Shown: piece by piece, positions 55,704-64,000 of the stretch
How the letters are laid out: every line of letters starts with the position of its first letter
How positions within the stretch are numbered: the stretch's first letter is position 1
Origin: CAXBID01 sp963815305
GTDB taxonomy: Bacteria > Bacteroidota > Bacteroidia > Flavobacteriales > Flavobacteriaceae
Length of the DNA: 64,000 nucleotides
NCBI GenBank assembly: GCA_963815305.1
Contig: CAWFFW010000002.1
Span: forward strand, 806,001-870,000
Direction: 5' to 3'
Notes under the pieces: model-generated
Database searches by the model: none
Told to the model about the DNA's origin: nothing
The model's input: the letters and a program-made list of their open reading frames with translations, nothing else
Program-made: the position numbers and the translations under genes

Positions 55704-57605
55704 TTATTTTTTAAGGTCGTAAGCGTAGATGGTTTGATCGTTCGCTTTATAGAATAAATAGCCCCCATATTCATCTACTTGATATTCTGGCTTTTTATCT
55801 TTAAGCACTATTTCTTTGTCCACCTTACCAGTATCTTTGTTTACTGTAACCAATCCTACACCATCATCAAGCTTTGTTAATATAAACTGCGCATTTTCGG
55901 TCGCAGCAGTAGCTTTAAAACGTTTAGACATAACATCGAAAGCAGCGCTACCAATTTCTGCAAACATTTTTGAAGCTCTTGCAGCTTCTTTACCATATTC
56001 ATTATAACTACTTAAATCGTTTAAACCACCGTAAACATTGGTTTTATTTGCTCCTGCTTTAGCTGCATAAGCCATTGACAAACCTGTAGATGCTACTGCC
56101 ACAACACCTGATAAGACTTTGACAAAGCCACTTTGACTAGGCGATTTATAGTATTCGTGATATATTTGTTTTCCTTCATTATCTAAAAGCGCCACGTTTT
56201 GAGATGCACCTAAAAAGATGTTACCTTGTCGCATTTCCATAGTATTGGCTACTTCTTTTTCATCAAATTTCACTTTTGAAAAATCAGTAGCATTTCCAGT
56301 TTGAGCATCTATTGCATAAACATCACCATCCGCAGCAATTAAGTACCTATTTTTAGCGCTATCAAAAGTTGAAGCTACAGCCGCGGAATTTTTATATTTC
56401 AACGGTTTATTCCAAACTTGATCCCCAGTTTTCAAATCCACTATATTGGCATCTTCACTGGTAATATAGATTAAACCTTGTGGTGATTCTGCCATAACCA
56501 TAATGTTCTCTCCTGTTTTTAACGGTTTTTTGAATAATGTTTTTCCATCAAAAGAAATTTTATTGATACCGCCTTGTTGAATCCCGAATAAAATACCATC
56601 ATCTTGAACATAAAAATGCTGTACCCACCCTTTTGTTTTTGGTGCTTTATCCCATAAATCTTCGCCAGTTGATGCACTTAAGAAAGCAATTTCTGACTCA
56701 TCATTTGTTGCAAATACGCTAGTACTACCCCCTGAACTTTTATCGCTCACCACAGCAATACCTTGTGGAAGTATTTGAAAATTAGATACATTCCCTTGTA
56801 CTTTTCTGTCATCTTTCCAAAGCTCTATACCTTTGTTGCTTATTTTATGAATACGGGTGTTTTTTCCATTAGTGGTAGTTTCGAAACCATAAATTTCTGT
56901 TTCTGAAATATCGGAAGTCATCCAATTAATTCCTTTAATTTTACACTCCCATAAATCGGCTCCTTTATGCGATTTAGATATTAAACCTTGAGCCGTTGGT
57001 ATAATTAGCATATTTGTTAATAATAATGGAACACCTGTTACACTAAAATCTTTGGCAATACCAACACGCCCCGGTTTATCTAAAAAGAAACTATAATCCA
57101 GTTTCTGTGTGCTTAAATCGTAGACTGCTACTTTAGCAGTCATTTTCTCAAACTTATCACCTTCTTTTTGAATACCGCTAACAATTAATTTGTTTTGAGG
57201 CAACACCACATTACAGGTATAAATTTGATTCCAATTATCGGTTTCAGAATTAAATATAACCTGACCAGTTATATAATTTAAAACCGCTCTTTTTGTTTTT
57301 GCTATACCAGCAAATTTAGAACCAGCTCCCTGAGAGACCACGATATATGGTGATGCTGGAATAAATTCGGTTTCTTCTGGCTTTAGCTTTCCAAAATTAT
57401 TAAAGGTAAATACAGGTTGAGTTTCAGTTGGCTTTATACCCACTAGACCATCATTAGTAGCAACAACCAAAACGCCCCCTACAGTAAGTGTCATTTCGTT
57501 TATCTTCGCTCCTAAGTTGTAATCTTGATTTGGCGTTTCTGCTTTTTGCGCGTTTACAACTAGCGCACTAACAAATAGAAATACTAAAAAATTTAAATGT
57601 CTCAT
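55704..57605 (-). CDS. Secreted PQQ-type beta-propeller protein
   Basis: A ~633-residue secreted protein from ATG 57605 (MRHLNFLVFLFVSALVVNAQ signal peptide). The reading frame continues upstream for 14 codons to another ATG at 57647, but those residues lie outside the signal and are rejected. Repeated beta units such as LSASTGEDLWDKAPKTKGW, IYTSEDANIVDLKTGDQVWN and AIDAQTGNATDFSKVKF are of PQQ-enzyme or BamB type. Near 520-545 lies a hydrophobic stretch (VKVLSGVVAVASTGLSMAYA) unusual in a propeller. It has BamB-like features, but I see no BAM context. Confidence 0.72.
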   Translation of the reverse strand: MRHLNFLVFLFVSALVVNAQKAETPNQDYNLGAKINEMTLTVGGVLVVATNDGLVGIKPTETQPVFTFNNFGKLKPEETEFIPASPYIVVSQGAGSKFAGIAKTKRAVLNYITGQVIFNSETDNWNQIYTCNVVLPQNKLIVSGIQKEGDKFEKMTAKVAVYDLSTQKLDYSFFLDKPGRVGIAKDFSVTGVPLLLTNMLIIPTAQGLISKSHKGADLWECKIKGINWMTSDISETEIYGFETTTNGKNTRIHKISNKGIELWKDDRKVQGNVSNFQILPQGIAVVSDKSSGGSTSVFATNDESEIAFLSASTGEDLWDKAPKTKGWVQHFYVQDDGILFGIQQGGINKISFDGKTLFKKPLKTGENIMVMAESPQGLIYITSEDANIVDLKTGDQVWNKPLKYKNSAAVASTFDSAKNRYLIAADGDVYAIDAQTGNATDFSKVKFDEKEVANTMEMRQGNIFLGASQNVALLDNEGKQIYHEYYKSPSQSGFVKVLSGVVAVASTGLSMAYAAKAGANKTNVYGGLNDLSSYNEYGKEAARASKMFAEIGSAAFDVMSKRFKATAATENAQFILTKLDDGVGLVTVNKDTGKVDKEIVLKDKKPEYQVDEYGGYLFYKANDQTIYAYDLKK

Positions 57606-57706
57606 TGTTGAATTTTGTATATAATTATTAATATCACAAAACTGCAATTATAGAACACTGAAATCAATACGATGAATTACGTATATTTAAAATTTATATG
57701 AAAAGA

Positions 57707-57736
57707 AAAAGGTTATCTTGATTAAGATAACCTTTT
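57707..57736. terminator. Orphan bidirectional hairpin terminator
   Basis: A 12-bp stem AAAGGTTATCTT/AAGATAACCTTT with loop GATT, T-rich on both strands. It lies in the 430-base divergent gap between the propeller gene and the AraC-type gene, where no gene ends. No reading frame is visible on either side. Confidence 0.7.
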
Positions 57737-58007
57737 AAAAAAACTTCATAATTAATCCTGATAATAGCTAAGCGGTAAAAACTAAGAACATGCTGTATTT
57801 GAGAGTTATAAAGCATGTATATTTACAGCTTGATATGTAAATATATTTATTAAAAAACAATTACTATCGTGAAAAATGTTTTGAGTATTTTTTTTTAAGA
57901 AATCAGTAATGATTTAAGCAAATCAATAAGAATTATTTTATTTTGAAAACTCAAATTTGAAATTTTCTTTGTTATTTATAATTCATAAAAAAACAATCTT
58001 AATTTAC

Positions 58008-58015
58008 TATTTTTG
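58008..58015 (+). promoter_or_regulatory. -7 box before the AraC-type gene
   Basis: TATTTTTG matches TAnnTTTG, 22 bases before the TTG start at 58038. This supports a short leader and the TTG start, since no ATG lies in frame between the preceding stop and the hydrophobic N terminus. Confidence 0.5.
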
Positions 58016-58037
58016 TTTTTAATATATTCCATACGTA

Positions 58038-59219
58038 TTGTTAGAATCTTTGTTATTTTTATTTACGTCTATTATTGGTTCAGTTACCATAGCTTTAATG
58101 ATAACTTCTTACAGGTCTAATCCGTTTTGTAATGCATTCTTACTTGTAATTATTATGCTTATTTCTCATAGATTTTTAATTCAAGGAAGTTATGGATTAG
58201 GATTACAAACTTTGTTTAAACCTGACAAAGGACCAAATTCCATTTTTTATTTAATTATCGCTCCTTGCTTTTATTTGTATCATAAGAATCTAGTCAATCC
58301 AGAAAAAAAATTTAATTCTAAAAATTTAAAGCATCTTATATTTATTGGGTTACTCTACCTATTAAATATTTATTTTTCAAATAGCTTTATATTCTACTTT
58401 GGCAAAAGTACTAACGCTTTTTTAGTCGCAATTTTTATGGTATTCTATATTGTTATTACTTACAAAGTATTAAGCAAAAAGGTATGGTTCAGAAAAAATC
58501 TTTTAATAAATAATTCTCATTTTCTCCTCATGAAAAATTGGACTATTTATTTATTTTCTTTCAATGTTTTTGCTGTTTTTATGCTTTTAATATCCCTTAA
58601 TAATGAAATAATTAATGGTAGTAGTCTTTCAGGGAAGTCAATGGCTATTCCTTTATTGTTATTTTGGTTATTCATTTATTTTAAAATATTATTTACTCCA
58701 GAGATTTTATACGGAATTCCTATTTTAAATAAAAAAATATTAAAATTTGGCTTAATCGAAGAAGCGAGCAGTACTACTAATCTGTCTATAAACTATAATT
58801 GGGTTTTAGAAGTCACCGAAGAAAAAAACAACGAACAAGACTTAAAATTACAAGAAAAAATTAACACCAATATACTTAGCTATATCAAAGAAGTAGATAA
58901 ATTAGTTAGTAACAATAAAATTTTTAGAGACCCAAAAATTTCAATTTCAGATTTAGCTGAAAAATTAGGTGTGCCATCAAGTCACTTAGTTTATTTATTT
59001 AAATACCATTCAAAAATATCTTTTCAAGAATATAGAATGCGGGAAAGAATTAAAGACGGTATGGATTTAATTGACAATGGTTATTTAAAAACTAATACGA
59101 TGGAGTCTCTAGCTTATAAAATAGGGTTTTCTTCATATAATCCATTTTATATCGGATTTAAAAAAGTAACCGAATTATCACCGCACGATTTTTTAAAAAA
59201 TAAAACATGCTCAATTTAG
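58038..59219 (+). CDS. Membrane-bound AraC-family transcriptional regulator
   Basis: A 393-residue protein: about seven TM helices in the first ~230 residues, followed by a cytoplasmic AraC/XylS DNA-binding domain (~296-388: ISISDLAEKLGVPSSHLVYL, ESLAYKIGFSSYNPFYIGFK). The layout, a membrane sensor fused to a helix-turn-helix domain, is common in Flavobacteriaceae. I start at TTG 58038 because no upstream in-frame ATG exists before a stop at 58020. Its 3' end overlaps the GSCFA gene by 4 bases on the other strand. The signal and targets are unknown. Confidence 0.85.
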   Translation: MLESLLFLFTSIIGSVTIALMITSYRSNPFCNAFLLVIIMLISHRFLIQGSYGLGLQTLFKPDKGPNSIFYLIIAPCFYLYHKNLVNPEKKFNSKNLKHLIFIGLLYLLNIYFSNSFIFYFGKSTNAFLVAIFMVFYIVITYKVLSKKVWFRKNLLINNSHFLLMKNWTIYLFSFNVFAVFMLLISLNNEIINGSSLSGKSMAIPLLLFWLFIYFKILFTPEILYGIPILNKKILKFGLIEEASSTTNLSINYNWVLEVTEEKNNEQDLKLQEKINTNILSYIKEVDKLVSNNKIFRDPKISISDLAEKLGVPSSHLVYLFKYHSKISFQEYRMRERIKDGMDLIDNGYLKTNTMESLAYKIGFSSYNPFYIGFKKVTELSPHDFLKNKTCSI

Positions 59220-60169
59220 AATATAATATGTGCATATGCTTCTTTCAGTTTTATCTTTTTAACTTCTAATCCCAATAGAAATTTTTGATGAGCTTCTGAT
59301 TTAGAATTAAAAGGTTTATGTTTTAGGCCTTTTTGAACACGATCAACTTCATCCATAGTTATAGAAGATTCTGATGACATCCAAACGTTCTGGAATTTAT
59401 TCCAAATATAATTTATGGCTATTTGATTGGGATGAATCATATCTTCGGTATAGAAACGATAATCACGAAGTTCATCCATCATAATTTCAAAGGAAGGAAA
59501 ATAGAGCCCAATAGCTTCCGAAGGGAGAATAACCTGACGAATGGCCGCCAAAAGATGTGCTTTACTTTGCATATTTTCAATAAAACCATCTTTTAAATGA
59601 CGTACGGGAGACACTGTAAAAATCACTGAAACCTTATCATTTAAACTTCTTATCAAGCTTAATGTATTTGTTAAAGAATCTGTAATGACTTCAACTGAAA
59701 GTAATTCTTTTTTAAAATGTCTTTGTGCTACTTTATGGCAATTAGCTACTATTGAATTATTTTCTATAAATCTATAAACCCAAGCCGTTCCTAGAGTGAT
59801 AATGATATGAGTTGACTTGCGGATTTGCTGATGAGTCGATGCAACTTGTTCATTTAAATTTTTAAGCAAATCATCTTTTGATATGTTACTAAGCTTTGAG
59901 TGTGCGTCAAAAGAATGCCATTGTTCATTACTAAAAAAAATGTTTTTTTCTGAAAATTCTTTCTGATTAGTAGCATTTTCAATTAAAGTTTCAATCGCTT
60001 TTGGATGAAATAAAATACCAAATGGATTTTGAAGATTTTGAAACTTGAAATAGTCTAGTTTTTTTCCAATATTATCCGAAAAACAAGAGCCTAATAGCAA
60101 TATATTAGAATTGTAATCTATTAGATTTTTAGACTGTTTTTGTAATGGTATTTTTGTTTGTAAATCCAT
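59216..60169 (-). CDS. GSCFA family protein
   Basis: A 317-residue protein with the diagnostic NILLLGSCFSDNIGKKLDYF at the N terminus, the motif for which the family is named. GSCFA proteins have an SGNH-hydrolase-like fold; the Ser of GSCFS is the likely nucleophile and the DxxH-type pair may be in MIHPNQIAINYIW near 240. A carbohydrate esterase or lipase activity is possible, but no substrate is known. Confidence 0.9.
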   Translation of the reverse strand: MDLQTKIPLQKQSKNLIDYNSNILLLGSCFSDNIGKKLDYFKFQNLQNPFGILFHPKAIETLIENATNQKEFSEKNIFFSNEQWHSFDAHSKLSNISKDDLLKNLNEQVASTHQQIRKSTHIIITLGTAWVYRFIENNSIVANCHKVAQRHFKKELLSVEVITDSLTNTLSLIRSLNDKVSVIFTVSPVRHLKDGFIENMQSKAHLLAAIRQVILPSEAIGLYFPSFEIMMDELRDYRFYTEDMIHPNQIAINYIWNKFQNVWMSSESSITMDEVDRVQKGLKHKPFNSKSEAHQKFLLGLEVKKIKLKEAYAHIIF

Positions 60170-60184
60170 ATGAATCTCACAAAT

Positions 60185-60591
60185 ATTACTCGTAAAGGCG
60201 CGAAGATGGAACGCTGTAATTTGTTAACTATTTTTGTTATTCCTGTTTTTATAAGTGGACTGTTGAAATTCACTAATAAACCCAATTTTAATCCTGAAAG
60301 CTTTAATTATGTTAGCAATTGTTTAGGTTTAACTGATGAATTTCTATAGCAGATTTTATTTCAATTATAACTTTATTTTCAAGTATTAAATCTGTTCTAA
60401 ATCCTAAATCTAATTTACTGCTTTTTTAAAAATACTGGTAATGCTTTTTGTCTCCATACTTTAAGTCCCTCATTAATGAGTTCAAATCACAAAAATTCTT
60501 CATATTCAGATTCTAAAAAGCCTGGACCCAACTCGACATGAAAATGATAACATTTATCTACAATAATAGATGAGATTTGATTTTCATTCAT
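60185..60591 (-). pseudogene. GxxExxY protein remnant
   Basis: The minus strand from 60591 reads MNENQISSIIVDKCYHFHVE and LGPGFLESEYEEFL, the GxxExxY signature (GPGFLESEY), then stops. A shifted frame continues as LKYGDKKHYQYF-like text, and then KLDLGFRTDLILENKVIIEI is visible in another frame, followed by KLGLLVNFNSPLIKTGIT near the 3' end. At least two frameshifts plus a stop make this a true remnant. The 3' boundary is uncertain. Confidence 0.7.
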
Positions 60592-60609
60592 GTTCAAAAC
60601 TTTACGAGT

Positions 60610-63225
60610 CTATTTTAAATAATCCTTTGCTGCTTTTAAAGCCTCATCAATCCCGCTTGGGTTTTTTCCCCCAGCAGTAGCAAAAAATGGTTGTCCACCA
60701 CCACCGCCTTGGATAAATTTTCCAAGTTCGCGCACTACTTGTCCTGCATTTAAGGCTTTACTAGCAACTAATTCTTTTGAAATATAACATGATAACAATG
60801 CTTTTCCATCTTGCTCGGTGGCAAATAATAAGAATAAATTATCAAATTGACTACCCAATTCAAAGGCCACATCTTTTAGTCCACCAGCATCCAAATCTAA
60901 TTTTTTAGCTAAAAATTGAATGCCTTTAATTTCAGTCAATTCATTCTTAAGTTCACCTTTTATATTCTTCGCTTTATCCTTTAAAAGTTGTTCAATTTGC
61001 TTTTTAAGATTCGTGTTCTCTTCTTTAAGGTTTTGCAACGCTTTTAAAGGTTCTTGAGCATTATTAAGTAAATCTTTCATTTCTAAATATGCTCGATTGT
61101 TTTCAAAATAAAAATCTTTAACAGCGTCATTTGTTATTGCTTCTATTCTTCTAATTCCAGCGGCAACTGCACCTTCTGAAACTATTTTAAAATGCCAAAT
61201 ATCAGCAGTATTCTTTACATGAGTACCTCCACAAAGTTCTATAGATTGACCAAAACGAATAGCGCGAACTGTATCTCCGTACTTTTCTCCAAATAAACTC
61301 ATGGCACCTTCTGCTATAGCCTCTTCTTTTGGGATCCTTCGTTTTTCGGTAAGCGGTAGTTTTCCATCAATACGACGGTTTACAAAATTCTCTACTTCAT
61401 GTAGTTCTTCATTTGTTAATTTTGAGAAATGGGAAAAATCAAAACGTAAATATTTTGAATGCACGGCGCTTCCTTTTTGTTCAACATGTGTACCTAAAAC
61501 TTCACGCAACGCTTGGTGTAATAAATGGGTTGCCGTATGATTACATTCGGTTCGATGACGTTGTTTAGCATCAACTACAGCTTTAAAACCTTCATTTATA
61601 TGCTTTGGCAAGTTTTTAGTGAAATGAATAATTACATTGCTTTCCTTTTTGGTATCAAGTATATAAACTACATCGCCGTGAGTGTCTTCCAAATAGCCCT
61701 TATCGCCTACTTGTCCGCCGCCTTCAGGGTAAAACGGTGTTACATTAAACACGATCTGATACCTATCACCATCTTTTTTTGATGTTACTTTTCTATATCG
61801 GGTTATTATCACATCAGCTTCTAAAACATCATATCCTACAAATTCTTCATCGGCGTTATCAACTAAGATAGTCCAATCGTCAGTAGACATTTCACTTGCA
61901 GCCCTAGAACGTTTTTTTTGTTTTTGGAGCTCGTCATCAAAACCTTTTTCGTCTAATTTAAACGCTTTTTCTGAAAGAATTAAAGCCGTTAAATCTATTG
62001 GAAATCCATACGTATCATACAGCTCAAAAGCTTTTTCACCAGATACTGTATCACCTTTGGTTTCTTCAACTATTCTATTCAATAAAACTAAGCCTTGATC
62101 GAGTGTTCTTAAAAACGATTGTTCTTCTTCCTTGATAACATTTTCAATAAGCTGCTTTTGAGCTTTCAATTCTGGAAAAGCAGTCCCCATTTTTTTACTT
62201 AACACTTCAACCAATCTATAAATAAATGGTTCTTTTTTATCTAAAAATGTAAAACCGTAACGCACAGCACGACGTAAAATTCGTCGGATAACATAACCTG
62301 CACCCGTATTACTTGGTAACTGTCCGTCGGCAATAGAAAATGCCACAGCACGAACATGATCAGAAATCACTCGAATGGCAACATCCACCTTTTCATTATT
62401 GCCATACTTCTTATCCGTTATGGTCTCAATCTCTTTAATAACCGGAGAGAAAACATCGGTATCATAATTAGACTGCACACCTTGTAAAACCATACAAAGG
62501 CGCTCAAAGCCCATACCCGTATCAATATGCTTATCTGGTAAATTTTCTAAACTTCCATTGGCTTTTCGGTTGTATTGCATAAACACCAAATTCCAAATTT
62601 CAACCACTTGCGGATGATCTTTGTTCACTAAATCTTTGCCCGGAATTTTAGCTTTTTCTTCAACCGAACGAATATCGACATGAATTTCGCTGCATGGACC
62701 GCACGGGCCTTGGTCGCCCATTTCCCAAAAATTATCTTTTTTATTACCTTTTAAAATACGGTCTTCAGAAATAAATTCTTTCCAAAAATCGTAAGCTTCC
62801 ATATCCATCGGCAACTTATCGGCATCGTCGCTTCCTTCAAAAACTGTGACATATAAAATATCTTTATCTATGCCGTAAACCTCAATTAATAATTCCCAAG
62901 CCCAAGCTATGGCCTCTTTTTTAAAATAATCACCAAAACTCCAGTTCCCCAGCATTTCAAATAAAGTATGATGGTAAGTATCATACCCTACTTCTTCTAA
63001 ATCGTTATGCTTACCTGAAACACGAAGGCATTTTTGAGAGTCCGCAATACGTTTATTCTTAGGCTGTGCATTACCCAAAAAGTATTCTTTAAAAGGCGCC
63101 ATCCCAGAGTTTACAAACATTAAAGTGGGGTCATCTTTTAAAACCATTGGAGCAGACGGTACAATGCTATGCTTCTTATCTTCAAAAAAACTTAAAAATT
63201 TAGATCGAACTTCTTGTGACTTCAT
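60610..63225 (-). CDS. alaS: Alanine--tRNA ligase
   Basis: An 871-residue aminoacyl-tRNA synthetase: class II catalytic domain (MVLKDDPTLMFVNSGMAPFK, WAWELLIEVYG, GMGFERLCMVLQGVQSNYD), tRNA-recognition region, editing domain with HTATHLLHQAL and the zinc-type CGGTHVKNTADIWHF, and the C-terminal C-Ala domain (FIQGGGGGQPFFATAGGKNP). Complete in length and motifs. It is divergent to the M23 peptidase gene, the usual flavobacterial order. Confidence 0.97.
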   Translation of the reverse strand: MKSQEVRSKFLSFFEDKKHSIVPSAPMVLKDDPTLMFVNSGMAPFKEYFLGNAQPKNKRIADSQKCLRVSGKHNDLEEVGYDTYHHTLFEMLGNWSFGDYFKKEAIAWAWELLIEVYGIDKDILYVTVFEGSDDADKLPMDMEAYDFWKEFISEDRILKGNKKDNFWEMGDQGPCGPCSEIHVDIRSVEEKAKIPGKDLVNKDHPQVVEIWNLVFMQYNRKANGSLENLPDKHIDTGMGFERLCMVLQGVQSNYDTDVFSPVIKEIETITDKKYGNNEKVDVAIRVISDHVRAVAFSIADGQLPSNTGAGYVIRRILRRAVRYGFTFLDKKEPFIYRLVEVLSKKMGTAFPELKAQKQLIENVIKEEEQSFLRTLDQGLVLLNRIVEETKGDTVSGEKAFELYDTYGFPIDLTALILSEKAFKLDEKGFDDELQKQKKRSRAASEMSTDDWTILVDNADEEFVGYDVLEADVIITRYRKVTSKKDGDRYQIVFNVTPFYPEGGGQVGDKGYLEDTHGDVVYILDTKKESNVIIHFTKNLPKHINEGFKAVVDAKQRHRTECNHTATHLLHQALREVLGTHVEQKGSAVHSKYLRFDFSHFSKLTNEELHEVENFVNRRIDGKLPLTEKRRIPKEEAIAEGAMSLFGEKYGDTVRAIRFGQSIELCGGTHVKNTADIWHFKIVSEGAVAAGIRRIEAITNDAVKDFYFENNRAYLEMKDLLNNAQEPLKALQNLKEENTNLKKQIEQLLKDKAKNIKGELKNELTEIKGIQFLAKKLDLDAGGLKDVAFELGSQFDNLFLLFATEQDGKALLSCYISKELVASKALNAGQVVRELGKFIQGGGGGQPFFATAGGKNPSGIDEALKAAKDYLK

Positions 63226-63446
63226 GTAATTACTAATAATGTTGTTTATGTTTAATGACTTTTAATGCAAAACAATTTTTATATTTACGCTACAAATCTA
63301 TTTTAAATTTGTAAAATCACGCAAATCTAAAATATGAATGGTGTTAAAATATAAAACGACAATTTTTTATGGCTTTGTACGTTTTGGTCTGTTTAAAAGA
63401 CATTAAATTATGTTTAATTTTCAGCAAAAATAGTATAATTTAAACA

Positions 63447-64000
63447 ATGAGTAAGGTAAAATATTATTACGATTCTGAATCGCTTTCTTATAAAAAGATA
63501 CCGCGAAAAAAAAGAAATACTTTTAAGTATGCTTCAGTATTTCTTTTGGCATCAGCAATATTTGCTTTTTTATTTATATCAATTGCAGGAAATTATGTAG
63601 AATCGCCAAAGGAAAAAGCACTTACGCGAGAACTGCAGCATATGCAATTTCAGTTTGAAATATTAAACAAAAAAATGAAGGAAGCTGAAACAGTTTTGGC
63701 AAACGTAGCAGATAGAGATAACAATATTTACCGTGTCTATTTTGAAGCTAACCCTATACCAGACGAACAAAGAAAGGCTGGTTTTGGAGGCATAAATAGA
63801 TATAAAGATATTGAAGGTTTTGATAACTCTAAGCTTATAATTGAAAGTAATAAGCGTTTAGATATTTTACAAAAGCAAATTGTAGTGCAATCAAAATCTC
63901 TTGATGAGATCGCTATTCTTGCTGAAGAAAAAGAAAAATTACTAACGGCAATACCAGCTATACAACCTGTAAGTAATGAAGATTTAACGCGTATGGCATC
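63447..64000 (+). CDS. M23 family metallopeptidase, 3'-truncated by the window edge
   Basis: The gene opens at ATG 63447: MSKVKYYYDSESLSYKKIPR, a basic region, one TM helix (TFKYASVFLLASAIFAFLFI) and a helical, coiled-coil-like periplasmic region with LTRELQHMQFQFEILNKKMK. The frame runs to the window end without a stop, 184 codons. The M23 zinc domain itself would lie beyond the window, so the family assignment rests on the N-terminal architecture and on the conserved alaS neighbour. M23 peptidases cut peptidoglycan crosslinks. Confidence 0.75.
   Translation, partial: MSKVKYYYDSESLSYKKIPRKKRNTFKYASVFLLASAIFAFLFISIAGNYVESPKEKALTRELQHMQFQFEILNKKMKEAETVLANVADRDNNIYRVYFEANPIPDEQRKAGFGGINRYKDIEGFDNSKLIIESNKRLDILQKQIVVQSKSLDEIAILAEEKEKLLTAIPAIQPVSNEDLTRMA

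Overview
The window is a chromosomal segment of a low-GC member of the Flavobacteriaceae (Bacteroidota). Four things point there: the 16S sequence; promoters of the Bacteroidota type (TTG/TTTG about 20 bp before TAnnTTTG); starts without Shine-Dalgarno sequences; and families typical of the group (SusC/SusD pair, GSCFA protein, DUF6090, DUF4136, DUF4230, DUF4302, DUF5522, putative porin, GYDIA-type GHMP kinase). No prophage, insertion sequence or CRISPR array is visible. Most of the region is housekeeping DNA, with one nutrient-uptake locus and several decaying genes.

Layout. 0-8.5 kb: the 3' part of a GHMP kinase, then convergent to it a minus-strand run coaX, outer-membrane protein, TPR protein, lptC, small membrane protein, CNNM/CBS protein and PpiD-like isomerase, with abutting or overlapping genes and an envelope theme. 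8.6-15.5 kb: tRNA-Phe (+), then a complete minus-strand rRNA operon (16S, tRNA-Ile, tRNA-Ala, 23S, 5S) with two promoter-like elements, spacer hairpin repeats and a Flavobacteria-type interspersed element. 15.5-25 kb: a putative porin, then a minus-strand SusC - SusD - zinc metallopeptidase lipoprotein - DUF4302 lipoprotein uptake locus. 25-34 kb: rnhB, a large lipoprotein, NdpA-like nucleoid protein, lipB, a 52-codon YqaE/Pmp3 gene, a second copy of the interspersed element, and lysS. 34-42.5 kb: two overlapping paralogous membrane-anchored hydrolases, a decayed two-gene operon (small membrane protein and CPBP protease), YiaA/B protein, two uncharacterised plus-strand genes, a Spy-like protein, and lipoproteins, one of them frameshifted. 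42.5-49 kb: hemL, glucosaminidase-LysM protein, PLP enzyme, a small HExxH membrane protein, DUF5522, DUF4136, a wrecked nuclease gene, and an aromatic amino acid hydroxylase. 49-64 kb: two DUF6090 genes (one with a nonsense codon), crotonase, DUF4230, a TPR sensor kinase with its NarL-type regulator, a PQQ-type beta-propeller, an AraC-type membrane regulator, a GSCFA protein, a GxxExxY pseudogene, alaS, and the start of an M23 peptidase.

Working together. The 7.8-0.7 kb run serves envelope biogenesis (LPS transport, outer-membrane folding) next to CoA synthesis. The SusCD locus would bind and import a polymer, probably peptide or protein given its metallopeptidase. The stable-RNA promoters share an initiator-like sequence. 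At least six genes are broken: a small membrane protein, CPBP protease, RHS-like lipoprotein, thermonuclease, DUF6090 and GxxExxY. Some lesions are homopolymer indels that could be sequencing errors, but others are nonsense substitutions or multiple lesions and look like real decay.
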